Notes under the pieces: model-generated | Database searches by the model: none | What the model was told of the DNA's origin: nothing | The model's input: the letters and a program-made list of their open reading frames with translations, nothing else | Shown: piece by piece, positions 1 to 7,844 of the stretch | Numbering within the stretch: position 1 is the stretch's first letter | Layout: each line of letters starts with the position of its first letter | Source: CAYLJV01 sp964510375 | GTDB lineage: Archaea; Hadarchaeota; Hadarchaeia; Hadarchaeales; JAGGTB01 | DNA: 56,365 bases | Reading direction: 5' to 3' | NCBI GenBank assembly: GCA_964510375.1 | Contig: CAZEBR010000007.1 | Coordinates: 1 to 56,365 of the forward strand | Position numbers and translations under genes: made by a program

Positions 1-91
1 TACCTCTGAACTACCGGCCCTTCAAAACGATAGATATAGATTGGACTCTTATGGCTTTTGTTTAACTCAATAGGAGTCTAACAACTTCAAT

Positions 92-235
92 TTAATCTTT
101 TCTCTTACTAGACCGGCCGTATCCACAGGAGGCACAGACTCCTTTTTTGACGTTGTATGACCTGTTTCCACAACGCCTGCATTTAACGTGAACCGTCTTT
201 TTCTGCTTGCCTTTCGCGGCCGTCCCTTTGGACAC
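92..235 (-). CDS. rpl37e: Large ribosomal subunit protein eL37 (L37e)
   Basis: A 47-residue protein of the 50S subunit that binds 23S rRNA. The reading starts SKGTAAKGKQKKTVHVKC and contains two Cys pairs (CRRCG and CASCGYG) that form the family's zinc ribbon, ending in a basic tail. The start is GTG at 235, preceded by GAGGTGA five bases upstream; this Shine-Dalgarno overlaps the stop codon of the LSm gene, so the two genes are cotranscribed and probably translationally coupled. The LSm-eL37 order is a well-known archaeal pair. The length is normal for the family. It is too short for a simple ORF scan and was found by reading the minus strand. Confidence 0.95.
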   Translation of the reverse strand: MSKGTAAKGKQKKTVHVKCRRCGNRSYNVKKGVCASCGYGRSSKRKD

Positions 236-240
236 CGAAA

Positions 241-471
241 TCACCTCGCGGGAGAGATGAACACTACATTATCTCCACGAATTACCATCTTTCCGTAACG
301 TTTGCTCGCCTCATCGCTTTGAATCTCTTCGGCGTCCTTAAGGACCAAGTTCACATGGGTGTCGTAAGACACCAACTCGCCTCGTAAATCTCGGCCTCCC
401 TTCAACCTGATCAATACGGTCGATCCGATTGCTTCGTTCAGAGTGTCGAGAGGTCTCTGGTTTGATGACAT
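241..471 (-). CDS. LSm (Sm-like) archaeal RNA-binding protein, SmAP1 type
   Basis: A 76-residue Sm-fold protein that assembles into a heptameric ring and binds U-rich RNA. The Sm1 motif is visible around GGRDLRGELVSYDTHVNLVL and the Sm2 motif at VIRGDNVVFISP, which carries the conserved RG pair. ATG at 471 is preferred; a TTG three codons upstream is possible but less likely, because archaeal homologues begin close to the RPLDxLN segment. It sits directly upstream of eL37. A TATA-like element about 27-30 bp upstream of the ATG would give a leaderless mRNA. Confidence 0.94.
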   Translation of the reverse strand: MSSNQRPLDTLNEAIGSTVLIRLKGGRDLRGELVSYDTHVNLVLKDAEEIQSDEASKRYGKMVIRGDNVVFISPAR

Positions 472-497
472 AGGAATCAAAGCCCCTTAACCAGCTT

Positions 498-509
498 TCT
501 ATTTAAGAA
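498..509. promoter_or_regulatory. Shared TATA-like element between LSm and PUA genes
   Basis: The stretch around CTATTTAAGAAT is nearly symmetric. It reads as TTTAAG on the plus strand, about 22-27 bp before the ATG of the PUA gene at 529, and as CTTAAATAG on the minus strand, about 27-30 bp before the LSm ATG at 471. Both distances fit archaeal TATA boxes of leaderless transcripts, so one element may serve both directions. This is positional inference only. Confidence 0.5.
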
Positions 510-528
510 TAACGTGTTATTAAAATTG

Positions 529-1014
529 ATGTCAATCAAGAAAAGACATCCCATAAGAAGTTCGGACATAAGGGACATGAAAGAGGAATTGAAACCGAGG
601 TTCGGGAATCAAATCGAGGATCTGCTCGATGGAACGGTCGAAACTGCCGAGCTGGAGGACGGAAAAGATATCATTATAATCGACGGAAGACCGGCTTTCA
701 TCAAAAAGGACGGAGATTTCATGCCGCTGATATTCTTCGCGGACAGGCTATCAATGAAAAAGGTAACGGTAGACATGGGGGCCGTAAAACACATCACCGA
801 CGGAGCGGACGTGATGGCCCCGGGAGTAGTAAACGTCGATAAATCGATCGCAAAGGGAGAAATCGTAAACATAGAGGACGAAAAAAACAACAAAACTATA
901 GCCCTCGGAAACGCGCTTAAAGACGGTCCATCCCTCATCGGGGAAAAAGGAAAGGTAATCGAGAATAAACACCACGTTGGAGACGAATTATGGGATTTAA
1001 AAGACGAATTTTAG
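529..1014 (+). CDS. PUA-domain RNA-binding protein (DUF1947/MCT-1-like)
   Basis: A 161-residue protein with an N-terminal DUF1947-like domain (about residues 1-70, including IIIIDGRPAFI) and a C-terminal PUA domain (about 75-155). The PUA region shows KKVTVDMGAVKHITDGADVMAPGV, where the Gly-Ala-Asp-Val-Met-Ala-Pro-Gly core is diagnostic. The family is related to eukaryotic MCT-1 and the eIF2D N-terminus, which act on the ribosome; the archaeal role is not established. ATG at 529 is preferred over an in-frame GTG at 514 because it lies the right distance from the TATA-like box. The SepF gene follows within 50 bp. Confidence 0.88.
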   Translation: MSIKKRHPIRSSDIRDMKEELKPRFGNQIEDLLDGTVETAELEDGKDIIIIDGRPAFIKKDGDFMPLIFFADRLSMKKVTVDMGAVKHITDGADVMAPGVVNVDKSIAKGEIVNIEDEKNNKTIALGNALKDGPSLIGEKGKVIENKHHVGDELWDLKDEF

Positions 1015-1060
1015 GGAAAAGTTAAATATAGTGGAAAGCACCTCACTTCTGTTGATAAGG

Positions 1061-1462
1061 ATGGACTCGATAAAGAATATCTTCACTAAGGAGAAAAAAG
1101 ATAAATCGGCAAAATCAAGCGATGACTCAGAATCCGAGACTATGGGGGATATACCCGTCATAGAAGTTGCCGAAACTAAAGAAAGTAAGAGAGTCGGCGA
1201 AATCGAGCCTATAATCGTAAAAAGTGTGGACTTGACGAGTCTGGTAGATATACAAGAAGTCACCAGCGAACTTAGAAACGGGAACATCATAATTTTGAAC
1301 ATCTCCCCGCTAATGGATGAAGACCCTGCCGAACTCAAACGAGCGGTAGACCAGCTTAAAGGCGTGGCCGCCGATATCGGAGGAGACGTAGGAAGACTCT
1401 CGGAGTCCCGGATAATCGCAACACCGGAACTGGTACAGATCCAGTTTAGAGAAAAAGCCTAA
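1061..1462 (+). CDS. sepF: Archaeal SepF cell-division protein (FtsZ membrane anchor)
   Basis: A 133-residue protein. The N-terminus MDSIKNIFTKEKK looks like the short amphipathic membrane-targeting helix of SepF. An acidic linker (about 20-50) follows, then a SepF/DUF552 domain with the pattern VKSVDLTSLVDIQEV, a hydrophobic strand (GNIIILNISPL) and the closing GGDVGRLSESRIIATP. In archaea SepF tethers FtsZ to the membrane. ATG at 1061 is chosen over GTG at 1031 because it places the amphipathic helix at the extreme N-terminus. A TTAAATATA box lies at about 1022-1030. No ftsZ is in the window. Confidence 0.88.
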   Translation: MDSIKNIFTKEKKDKSAKSSDDSESETMGDIPVIEVAETKESKRVGEIEPIIVKSVDLTSLVDIQEVTSELRNGNIIILNISPLMDEDPAELKRAVDQLKGVAADIGGDVGRLSESRIIATPELVQIQFREKA

Positions 1463-1521
1463 GGCGAAAAAGCGAAAGGATTCCCCGCCCATAAGAATTC
1501 CAAAAGCAATTTGTGAACTGT

Positions 1522-1557
1522 AAAGCTCCGAAATCTTTATCAGAGCTTTTGTTCTTA
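1522..1557. terminator. Hairpin plus T-rich tract between convergent sepF and aCPSF1
   Basis: Seven-base arms AAAGCTC (1522-1528) and GAGCTTT (1543-1549) enclose a 14-nt loop and are followed by a T-rich stretch on the plus strand. It lies in the 116-bp gap between two convergent genes, where a bidirectional terminator is expected. Archaeal termination mainly needs the T tract, so the hairpin itself may be secondary. Confidence 0.45.
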
Positions 1558-1578
1558 AATCGAATTCAAGAGCTAAAA

Positions 1579-3486
1579 TTAGTGTAGTCTTATAGTCTCT
1601 AAATTCTTCGGAGCCTGCGTCCGCATATTGAATAATTTATGAAGAGAACTGCAGAGATCGATACACCTTCTGCTTTCGCCGTGCACGCAAATCACTCTGT
1701 CAGGCTTGGGGGAAGACTTCCTAACAAAGTCTATAAGCTGATTCCGATCGGAGTGAGCGCTGAAACCTTCCACGGTCTCGACATCCAAGTTGACCTCCAC
1801 GACTTCCCTCTCCCCGTTATTCTGCATGGGGACCTCCCTCCAGCCCTTCTGTATCCTGCGACCCAGAGAGCCTTCACACTGATAGCCGACGAATACCAGA
1901 GTATTTCTGGGATCGGGAGCCAGTCTTCTAAAGTACTCGAGTATAGGTCCGCCAGCCATCATGCCCGCAGTGGAGAGAATGACCGCAGGTCCACCGCTTA
2001 TCACTTTCTCCCTTTTCTCGTTACTCTTTACATTCTCGAACAAATCCGAAAGGAATGGATTTCGATCCTGATGTAAAATCTGGTTCTGAAGCTCGGACGA
2101 AAGGTACTCGGGATAGGCCGTGTGTATACTGGTGGCTTCCCAGATCATACCATCCAAATAAACCGGAACGTCTTCGAGGTGTCCCTCCCGGCCGTACTTT
2201 TCGAGTATCAGCATGAGCTCCTGAGCCCTACCTACAGCAAAGGCGGGAACTACTACCTTTCCACCTTTATCGAGAGTTCTATCCAGTATATTCAGGAATT
2301 TCTCCTCGGAATCCTCGCGGGAGGGTTGGGTGCTGTCCGAACCACCATAGGTGCTGTCCATCATCAGCGCCTCAAGCCTGGGAAAATCGTACTCCGCTGG
2401 GGACAGAAGATGAGACTCCTCGAAGTTCAAGTCGCCAGTATAAACCACGTTATACAATCCCTCACCGACGTGGAGATGTGCGAGAGAGGCCCCTAGAATG
2501 TGGCCGGAATTATGAAACGTCAGCCTAACATCGGGAGCGATATCGGTAACGTCTCCGTAATCCAGCGGTATAGTGTGCTTAACAAATTCCTTCACTTCCT
2601 TCTTGCTGTAAGGAATATCGCTACCCTCCTCCCTTGCGATATCCACATAGTCGAGCTGTAGGAGGACCGAGAGGTCCCTCGTAGGGGGAGTGCAGTATAC
2701 CGGACCGTCATAGCCGTACTTGTACAAGTACGGAACGAAGCCCGAGTGGTCGAGATGAGCGTGAGTCACAATCGCAGCGTCTATTTCCTGCAGTCTTACC
2801 TCTGGAGCATCCAAGTAGGGATAAGCGTCCTTTCCCTTATTGGCGACATTTATCCCGCAGTCAAGGAGTATCTTACTTTCGGAAGTCTGAAGCAAGTGGG
2901 CGGACCGCCCTACCTCTCTAGAACCGCCCAGAGACGTCAGTCTCACCCAATCGTCTTCACCCCTCGGCTCTCGATGGATCCTTCGGCCAATTCTACGCAA
3001 TATCTCCTGTCTTTCCTCCGCCTCCTGAATGACCGATCTACGGATATTTTGAACTACATCGGATTTTATCGGAGGATCTCTCACCACTTTAGGAGTCCAC
3101 CGCACTTCTTTTAGGATCTTTCTGAGTAGTTTTCCTCCCTTCCCGATGGCGAGACCCGGTTTTCCGGCCTCGATATTAACCTCGCCGATAGTGGGAATGA
3201 ACGTTATATTAGTTATATCGGCATCCTCGGGCACCAAATCCCTGATCCTTTCCTCCGCCTCCTCAGGAGGCAGGCGAATGGAGGGATCCGGCCTAACGGT
3301 TATCCTCTTCTGTATTTCCCTGGCCAGGTTTTTGACGAAATCTCCCTCACCGACAAGCGGCTCTAAATTATCGCAGTAGACGACCACTTTCGGCCCTTCA
3401 AAATCGACCTTGGTGACCGAGCCGGCGAAGGAAGTCTCTTCTCGAATAGTTTGTTTTATTTCTTCAATTAATTCATCTGCTGACAT
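1579..3486 (-). CDS. aCPSF1/FttA transcription-termination RNase (KH + metallo-beta-lactamase/beta-CASP)
   Basis: A 635-residue archaeal CPSF homologue, the 3'-end nuclease that terminates transcription in archaea. About 140 N-terminal residues form KH-like RNA-binding domains (GKPGLAIGKGGKLLRKI is a GxxG loop). The metallo-beta-lactamase core follows, with THAHLDHSG as the zinc signature (His-x-His-x-Asp-His near 242-247), SGHILGAS and YTGDLNFEES. The beta-CASP insertion includes VPAFAVGRAQELM, and the C-terminal part contains GFSAHSDRNQLIDF and VICVHGE. ATG 3486 is preferred to an upstream extension because homologues start near SxDELxEEIK. It is convergent with sepF and lies downstream of the proteasome gene. 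All catalytic motifs appear intact. Confidence 0.96.
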   Translation of the reverse strand: MSADELIEEIKQTIREETSFAGSVTKVDFEGPKVVVYCDNLEPLVGEGDFVKNLAREIQKRITVRPDPSIRLPPEEAEERIRDLVPEDADITNITFIPTIGEVNIEAGKPGLAIGKGGKLLRKILKEVRWTPKVVRDPPIKSDVVQNIRRSVIQEAEERQEILRRIGRRIHREPRGEDDWVRLTSLGGSREVGRSAHLLQTSESKILLDCGINVANKGKDAYPYLDAPEVRLQEIDAAIVTHAHLDHSGFVPYLYKYGYDGPVYCTPPTRDLSVLLQLDYVDIAREEGSDIPYSKKEVKEFVKHTIPLDYGDVTDIAPDVRLTFHNSGHILGASLAHLHVGEGLYNVVYTGDLNFEESHLLSPAEYDFPRLEALMMDSTYGGSDSTQPSREDSEEKFLNILDRTLDKGGKVVVPAFAVGRAQELMLILEKYGREGHLEDVPVYLDGMIWEATSIHTAYPEYLSSELQNQILHQDRNPFLSDLFENVKSNEKREKVISGGPAVILSTAGMMAGGPILEYFRRLAPDPRNTLVFVGYQCEGSLGRRIQKGWREVPMQNNGEREVVEVNLDVETVEGFSAHSDRNQLIDFVRKSSPKPDRVICVHGESRRCIDLCSSLHKLFNMRTQAPKNLETIRLH

Positions 3487-3522
3487 TTTAAACAACACCA
3501 AATACGACGATTACTATGAAAT

Positions 3523-4197
3523 TTAATCGATGAATTCCAAGACTCTATCGGAATTTATTCTTTCAAATCCACCTTCAGTTACCTTAGCTAGTTTTATCTC
3601 ATTTCCCGTGGCTATGTCCCGCTCTATGGCCGAATTAAGAGCATTGGCGGCTAGGGGGAGCCCTTCATCCACCCCAAGACTCTCTTCGTACTTCGATTCA
3701 AGCAAGCCATAGGCCACTTGTGATCCGGACCCGGTAGAAACCATTTTCTCTTCTATCCTCGACCCATCAAGACTGAGCAGGTACATGCCCGGACCGTTGG
3801 AATCAAAGCCACCCATTATCAAAATCGCCAAGTAAGGAAGCATTCCCCCGGACCTGAAGAGATTGGAAGCCAGCTTTGCAGCAGCTCCAACTCTAATCGG
3901 GGTTTCCCTACTGCGGTGATAATACCTAGCCTCTCCTCTTAAATTCCGGACGAGAGCTTGAGTATCCCCTACGCTACCCGCGACCGTAACTCCAATTCGA
4001 TCGGTTATTTGGTACAGCTTCTTGGCATTTTTACTGGCGACTTCGTATCCGGCAGTCGCTCGGCTGTCAGTACCCATAACTACTCCATCACTACAGACGA
4101 GTCCTACCGTAGTCGTGCCTTTGAGATATTCTAACTGGTCTTCAAATTGTTCTTCCAACGTACCCCTCGAAGTTTTAAAATGTCCGTAGAAGGACAC
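3523..4197 (-). CDS. psmB: Proteasome subunit beta
   Basis: A 224-residue 20S proteasome beta subunit. A 27-residue propeptide ends in EYLKG, and autocleavage before the following TTTVG exposes the N-terminal catalytic Thr. The mature chain keeps DSRAT (Asp/Arg of the active site) and the active-site Lys in KNAKKLYQI, plus the GSGSQVAYG segment, so the subunit should be proteolytically active. It lies 36 bp upstream of the aCPSF1 gene on the same strand, a neighbourhood that recurs in euryarchaea. A PAC2-family protein at 50.3 kb may relate to proteasome assembly. Divergent from the G1P dehydrogenase gene. Confidence 0.96.
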   Translation of the reverse strand: MSFYGHFKTSRGTLEEQFEDQLEYLKGTTTVGLVCSDGVVMGTDSRATAGYEVASKNAKKLYQITDRIGVTVAGSVGDTQALVRNLRGEARYYHRSRETPIRVGAAAKLASNLFRSGGMLPYLAILIMGGFDSNGPGMYLLSLDGSRIEEKMVSTGSGSQVAYGLLESKYEESLGVDEGLPLAANALNSAIERDIATGNEIKLAKVTEGGFERINSDRVLEFID

Positions 4198-4376
4198 TTG
4201 ACTTTATCTCCCCCTCATATATAAATAATTTCCCAGCTCGGCAAGGAAACTCCCACAGACCTTATTTAAACGGAGGAGCCAAGTTCCCTCTGGAATATTT
4301 AAACCTCGAATTAATTAGAAAACACGACCAAGAGAAATTGGCACTGGTGGTTCTTATTGTAAAAAAATTGAAGAGA

Positions 4377-5450
4377 ATGGAGCTTCCAAGAGAAGTCTGG
4401 ATGGGCCCAGACGCCGTAGAGAAGATGCCGGAGGTTTGCGAGCATCTCTCTCTAGGCAAGAATGGGCATCTGGTGGCAGACGAAACCACCCTTGAGATCG
4501 CGGGGCGGAAAATCGAAAAGTCGCTTTCGGAAGATAGCACGGAAATAAGTCATTCAATTATCCAAAGGGCAGACAGCAAAACGGTGGAAAGAATCAGAAG
4601 AAAATCCGAAGACTCCGACTTTCTTTTGGGAGTCGGCGGGGGAAGATGTATCGATGCCGCAAAATACGTAGCATATAAAAACGACAAGCCTTTCGTGAGT
4701 GTTCCGACAGCAGCGTCCCACGATGGAATAGCTTCCTCNNNNNNNNNNNNNNNNNNNNNNNNNNNNNNNNNNNNNNNNNNNNNNNNNNNNNNNNNNNNNN
4801 NNNNNNNNNNNNNNNNNNNNNNNNNNNNNNNNNNNNNNNNNNNNNNNNNNNNNNNNNNNNNNNNNNNNNNNNNNNNNNNNNNNNNNNNNNNNNNCGCATC
4901 CGGATGCGGAGACATGATCGCCAACTATACCGCAGTCCTAGACTGTGAACTCTCAAAAAAAGAAAAAGATGAAGAATACAGCGAATACGCGGCCGCCCTC
5001 TCCCGTATGAGCGCCGAACTCGTCGAAAGGAACGTCGAAGTTATAAAGAATGGTACCGAGGAAGGCGCCCGAAAAATCGTGAAGGCCCTAATCAGCAGCG
5101 GCGTCGCCATGAGTATAGCGGGAAGCAGCAGGCCGGCTAGCGGGGCGGAGCACCTGTTCAGTCATGCCCTCGACAAGATAGCTCCCGAACCGGCCCTCCA
5201 CGGAGAACAGTGCGGGGTAGGATCGATAATGATGATGAAACTTCATGGAAGAGATTGGAAACCCAAGAAAGAGGCCCTCGAAACCGTGGGTTGCCCCACA
5301 AACAGCAGGGAACTTGGTATCGATCCAAAATACATAGTAAAAGCACTCACGATAGCCCATGAAATAAGACCCGGGAGATATACCGTGTTAAGGAACGGAT
5401 TGACCGAAGAGAAAGCAGAGAAACTGGCAGAAGAAACCGGCGTAATATAG
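4377..5450 (+). CDS. egsA: sn-Glycerol-1-phosphate dehydrogenase (contains assembly gap)
   Basis: This enzyme reduces dihydroxyacetone phosphate to sn-glycerol-1-phosphate with NAD(P)H, fixing the stereochemistry of archaeal membrane lipids. Visible motifs are the Rossmann loop GVGGGRCIDAAKY, the substrate segment PTAASHDGIAS, ASGCGDMIANY, and the zinc-ligand regions SGAEHLFSHALD and HGEQCGVG. A run of 156 Ns (52 codons, 4739-4894) hides part of the middle. The total of 357 residues matches the family, so the gap size looks right. ATG 4377 (MELPREV) is chosen because homologues start at MELPR; a TTG at 4338 would add 13 residues. A TATA-like TATTTAAAC lies near 4297. Confidence 0.93.
   Translation: MELPREVWMGPDAVEKMPEVCEHLSLGKNGHLVADETTLEIAGRKIEKSLSEDSTEISHSIIQRADSKTVERIRRKSEDSDFLLGVGGGRCIDAAKYVAYKNDKPFVSVPTAASHDGIASXXXXXXXXXXXXXXXXXXXXXXXXXXXXXXXXXXXXXXXXXXXXXXXXXXXXXASGCGDMIANYTAVLDCELSKKEKDEEYSEYAAALSRMSAELVERNVEVIKNGTEEGARKIVKALISSGVAMSIAGSSRPASGAEHLFSHALDKIAPEPALHGEQCGVGSIMMMKLHGRDWKPKKEALETVGCPTNSRELGIDPKYIVKALTIAHEIRPGRYTVLRNGLTEEKAEKLAEETGVI
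4739..4894. other. Assembly gap (156 N)
   Basis: A run of unknown bases inside the G1P dehydrogenase gene. Its length is a multiple of three, and the protein on both sides stays in one frame with the expected total length, so the gap was probably sized from paired reads. Confidence 1.
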
Positions 5451-5458
5451 TTAACAGG

Positions 5459-6109
5459 CTAAATCTCGATAAGATTTACTTTCACTCCATCTTTATAGAC
5501 AAACTCCGCAGCATATCCCTCGATAATCGGGCCCGGGTTTATGACCTTAGTGTCGCCGATTTTGTCCAACCCGCGAGCCTCATGAATATGTCCACAGACA
5601 TTCACTAGGGGTTGCTTTTCTTCCACTATCTCCCGAACGCCCTTACTACCGGCGTGAACGTTCCCCGAAGCCATGTCCGCTTTCGTTTCAAAGGGCGGAG
5701 CATGAGTCACCAGAAACCAGTCCCCACCCACCTCTAGGGCAAGATCGTTCAATCTCTCTTTTATCTCGGATTCGGACAGTTCAAATGGAGTGTCGAAAGG
5801 AGTCTCGTTGGAACCGCCCAACCCCACAAAGGTTACTCCTCCAAAATAGATAGATCTGGAATGTAAATTGACTCCCCTTTGCTCAAGAACCTCTATCGAT
5901 TCCTCAGGATCACAGTTTCCCGGGATCACAAGACTGCGAAAATCTTTTTTCTCCACAAGATCAAGAACTTCGTTAACTTCCCGGGCCGGTCCGAACTGAG
6001 TAATATCACCCAAAATCAGGAGAAGATCGTAATCGTCAGAGATCAAATTTCTTAAATTTTCTTTCGAACTGTCCTTCCCGTGAAAATCAGTTACCGCCAA
6101 GATTTTCAT
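5459..6109 (-). CDS. Calcineurin-like metallophosphoesterase
   Basis: A 216-residue enzyme of the small archaeal YfcE/MJ0912-like metallophosphoesterase group; the substrate is unknown. The full metal site is visible: Asp-x-His in TDFHG (near residue 7), LILGDI, PGNCD, a His in VTHAPP, and GHIHEARG. It is convergent with the G1P dehydrogenase gene, with only 8 bp between stop codons. A phosphodiesterase or phosphatase role on a small substrate is likely but cannot be narrowed from sequence. Confidence 0.9.
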   Translation of the reverse strand: MKILAVTDFHGKDSSKENLRNLISDDYDLLLILGDITQFGPAREVNEVLDLVEKKDFRSLVIPGNCDPEESIEVLEQRGVNLHSRSIYFGGVTFVGLGGSNETPFDTPFELSESEIKERLNDLALEVGGDWFLVTHAPPFETKADMASGNVHAGSKGVREIVEEKQPLVNVCGHIHEARGLDKIGDTKVINPGPIIEGYAAEFVYKDGVKVNLIEI

Positions 6110-6210
6110 GCTCGTTCATCGCAGAAAACGAAAAAAATAAATTTAACTAAAAAACATTTTGACATCATCGACATATAGTCCGATAACATCCATAAACATG
6201 CCCCGATGTC

Positions 6211-6747
6211 TCATGAAACCGGGAGACGTATCTTTTCTCGCTCCAATCTCTCATGTAACTTGGGATCTTCCCTGGCCAGATCGGCATATTCCACCGGCAA
6301 CATTATATTGGCCTCAATGTTCCTCCCAATCCTCTCCGATACCTCGTCCAAGGCTTTCCTTATCCTCTTCGAATCCCCTCTCTTCATGACGAGAAGTTCT
6401 AGGGGACTATCCGGAGAGTCCGTTCCTCTGGCAGAAGGACCAACCAAATAGGCGTTCCTTATCACGTCCAATTCTCTAAGCGTCGGTATAAGCTCGGACA
6501 AAGTGATCAGAACCCTGAGCTGCTTGGCGATGGGGCTCCCCCACTTTAACTTGTAGTATTTTTTCCTCCCCTCCGATTTCTCGGTTATAATCTCATTCCT
6601 TTTCAGATTCTTTAACCATTTTATATTGGTAGCTTTGGAAAGGTCAAGTCTCTCTTGAATTTCTTTAGAGTAAAACTCCTTCTCCGGATTCTTGCAAAAC
6701 AATTCAATCATTTTAACTGGCGCTTGAGACCCTAAAAAATCCAACAT
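6211..6747 (-). CDS. Winged-helix protein with degenerate nucleotidyltransferase-like domain
   Basis: 178 residues. The N-terminal 70 residues look like a winged helix (FYSKEIQERLDLSKATNIKWLKNL, then a basic wing EGRKKYYKL). The second half resembles the minimal nucleotidyltransferase fold: LVGPSARGTDSPDSPLELL aligns with the usual GSxARG...DxD signature, but the metal-binding Asp-x-Asp pair reads Leu-Glu-Leu. The catalytic site therefore seems lost and the protein is more likely a DNA-binding regulator than an enzyme. Related wHTH-NTase proteins occur in toxin-antitoxin-like settings, but no partner gene is next to it. Function unknown. Confidence 0.7.
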   Translation of the reverse strand: MLDFLGSQAPVKMIELFCKNPEKEFYSKEIQERLDLSKATNIKWLKNLKRNEIITEKSEGRKKYYKLKWGSPIAKQLRVLITLSELIPTLRELDVIRNAYLVGPSARGTDSPDSPLELLVMKRGDSKRIRKALDEVSERIGRNIEANIMLPVEYADLAREDPKLHERLEREKIRLPVS

Positions 6748-6831
6748 CGTATCATTACAAAAGTTTAATAGATTATACCTTTTTATCAGTTTTTCCGTAA
6801 CAGTTCGACTACAGATGTTCGGGAATCAAAA

Positions 6832-7755
6832 TCACTCTACAAAATCCAGCCAGTCTGTATATCTATCGTCCTTTCCTTTGACGATATCGAAAAAGGTTTT
6901 TTGTATCTTCTCGGTTATTTCCCCTCTCTCGCCGTTTCCTATCTCGGTGTCGTCGACTTCTCTTATAGGCGTTACTTCTGCCGCGGTGCCCGTGAAAAAC
7001 GCTTCATCGGCACTCTTTAACCGATCCTCCTGAAAATCTTCCTCCCTAACCGAAACACCCATATCTTCTGCGATCTTCATGACTGAATTCCTCGTTATAC
7101 CCTTCAGAACATCCGAATCCAAAGGCGGAGTTATTAAATCCTCGTCTTCGACTATAAAGATATTTTCCCCGGGCCCTTCAGCAATGTTACCATCCAAATT
7201 AAGTAAGATCGCTTCGTCGTAATCCTTCTCGAGAGCCTCTAACTTGGCGAGTATAGAATTCGCGTAATTAGCAACCGTCTTTGAATGAGGCGGAAGTATC
7301 CTAGAATTGATCCTCTTCCAGTCAGTAATAGTGGTCCTTACACCCTTCTCAAGACCCTCCTCGCCGAGGTAAGAACCCCAAGGCCAGACCGCTATCGCCA
7401 CATTGACAGGCGCTCCTTCCGGACTTAGCCCCATCTTCCCGTATCCATAATACGCTATGGGTCGAATGTAGCAGTCCACCATTTCATTTTCCCGGATAGT
7501 AAGCTTGACCGCATCGATCATTTCATCGACGGAATAAGGCAGGTCTATCTTCACCAAGTCGGCGGAATTCTGAAACCGCTCCATGTGAGCCCTCAGTCTA
7601 AAAACGGCCGGGCCGATCTCGGTATTGTAACAACGAATTCCCTCAAAAACTCCCAGACCATAATGCAACGTGTGAGTTAGAACATGAACCTCTGCTTCGT
7701 CCCAAGGTACAAGTTCTCCATCCATCCAGATGTAATCGGTCGGGGTTAGAGACAT
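6832..7755 (-). CDS. ilvE: Branched-chain amino acid aminotransferase
   Basis: A 307-residue PLP-fold type IV aminotransferase that transaminates the keto acids of Leu, Ile and Val. Evidence includes the N-terminal WMDGELVPWDEAEVHVLTH, the GVFEGIRCY segment, HSKTVANYANS with the presumed PLP Lys, DEAILLNLDGNIAEGPGEN, and FFTGTAAEVTPI. The length is normal. ATG 7755 places the start where family members begin. It is monocistronic or loosely linked with the aminotransferase upstream. A D-amino-acid or 4-aminodeoxychorismate activity is less likely given the complete BCAT pattern. Confidence 0.94.
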   Translation of the reverse strand: MSLTPTDYIWMDGELVPWDEAEVHVLTHTLHYGLGVFEGIRCYNTEIGPAVFRLRAHMERFQNSADLVKIDLPYSVDEMIDAVKLTIRENEMVDCYIRPIAYYGYGKMGLSPEGAPVNVAIAVWPWGSYLGEEGLEKGVRTTITDWKRINSRILPPHSKTVANYANSILAKLEALEKDYDEAILLNLDGNIAEGPGENIFIVEDEDLITPPLDSDVLKGITRNSVMKIAEDMGVSVREEDFQEDRLKSADEAFFTGTAAEVTPIREVDDTEIGNGERGEITEKIQKTFFDIVKGKDDRYTDWLDFVE

Positions 7756-7844
7756 AAACTCACGCTTTATAATTTTCCCGTGATTTAATTAAGGCTTACT
7801 ATTTCGAAATTTCATGAAAAGCTCGGAGGCTACGGTCACCGCAC

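Noticed and set aside
1639..2076. Long plus-strand frames inside aCPSF1
   Set aside because: Shadows of the conserved minus-strand gene, with no features of their own.
4338..4376. TTG-initiated extension of the G1P dehydrogenase
   Set aside because: Homologues start at MELPR; the extension has no family support.
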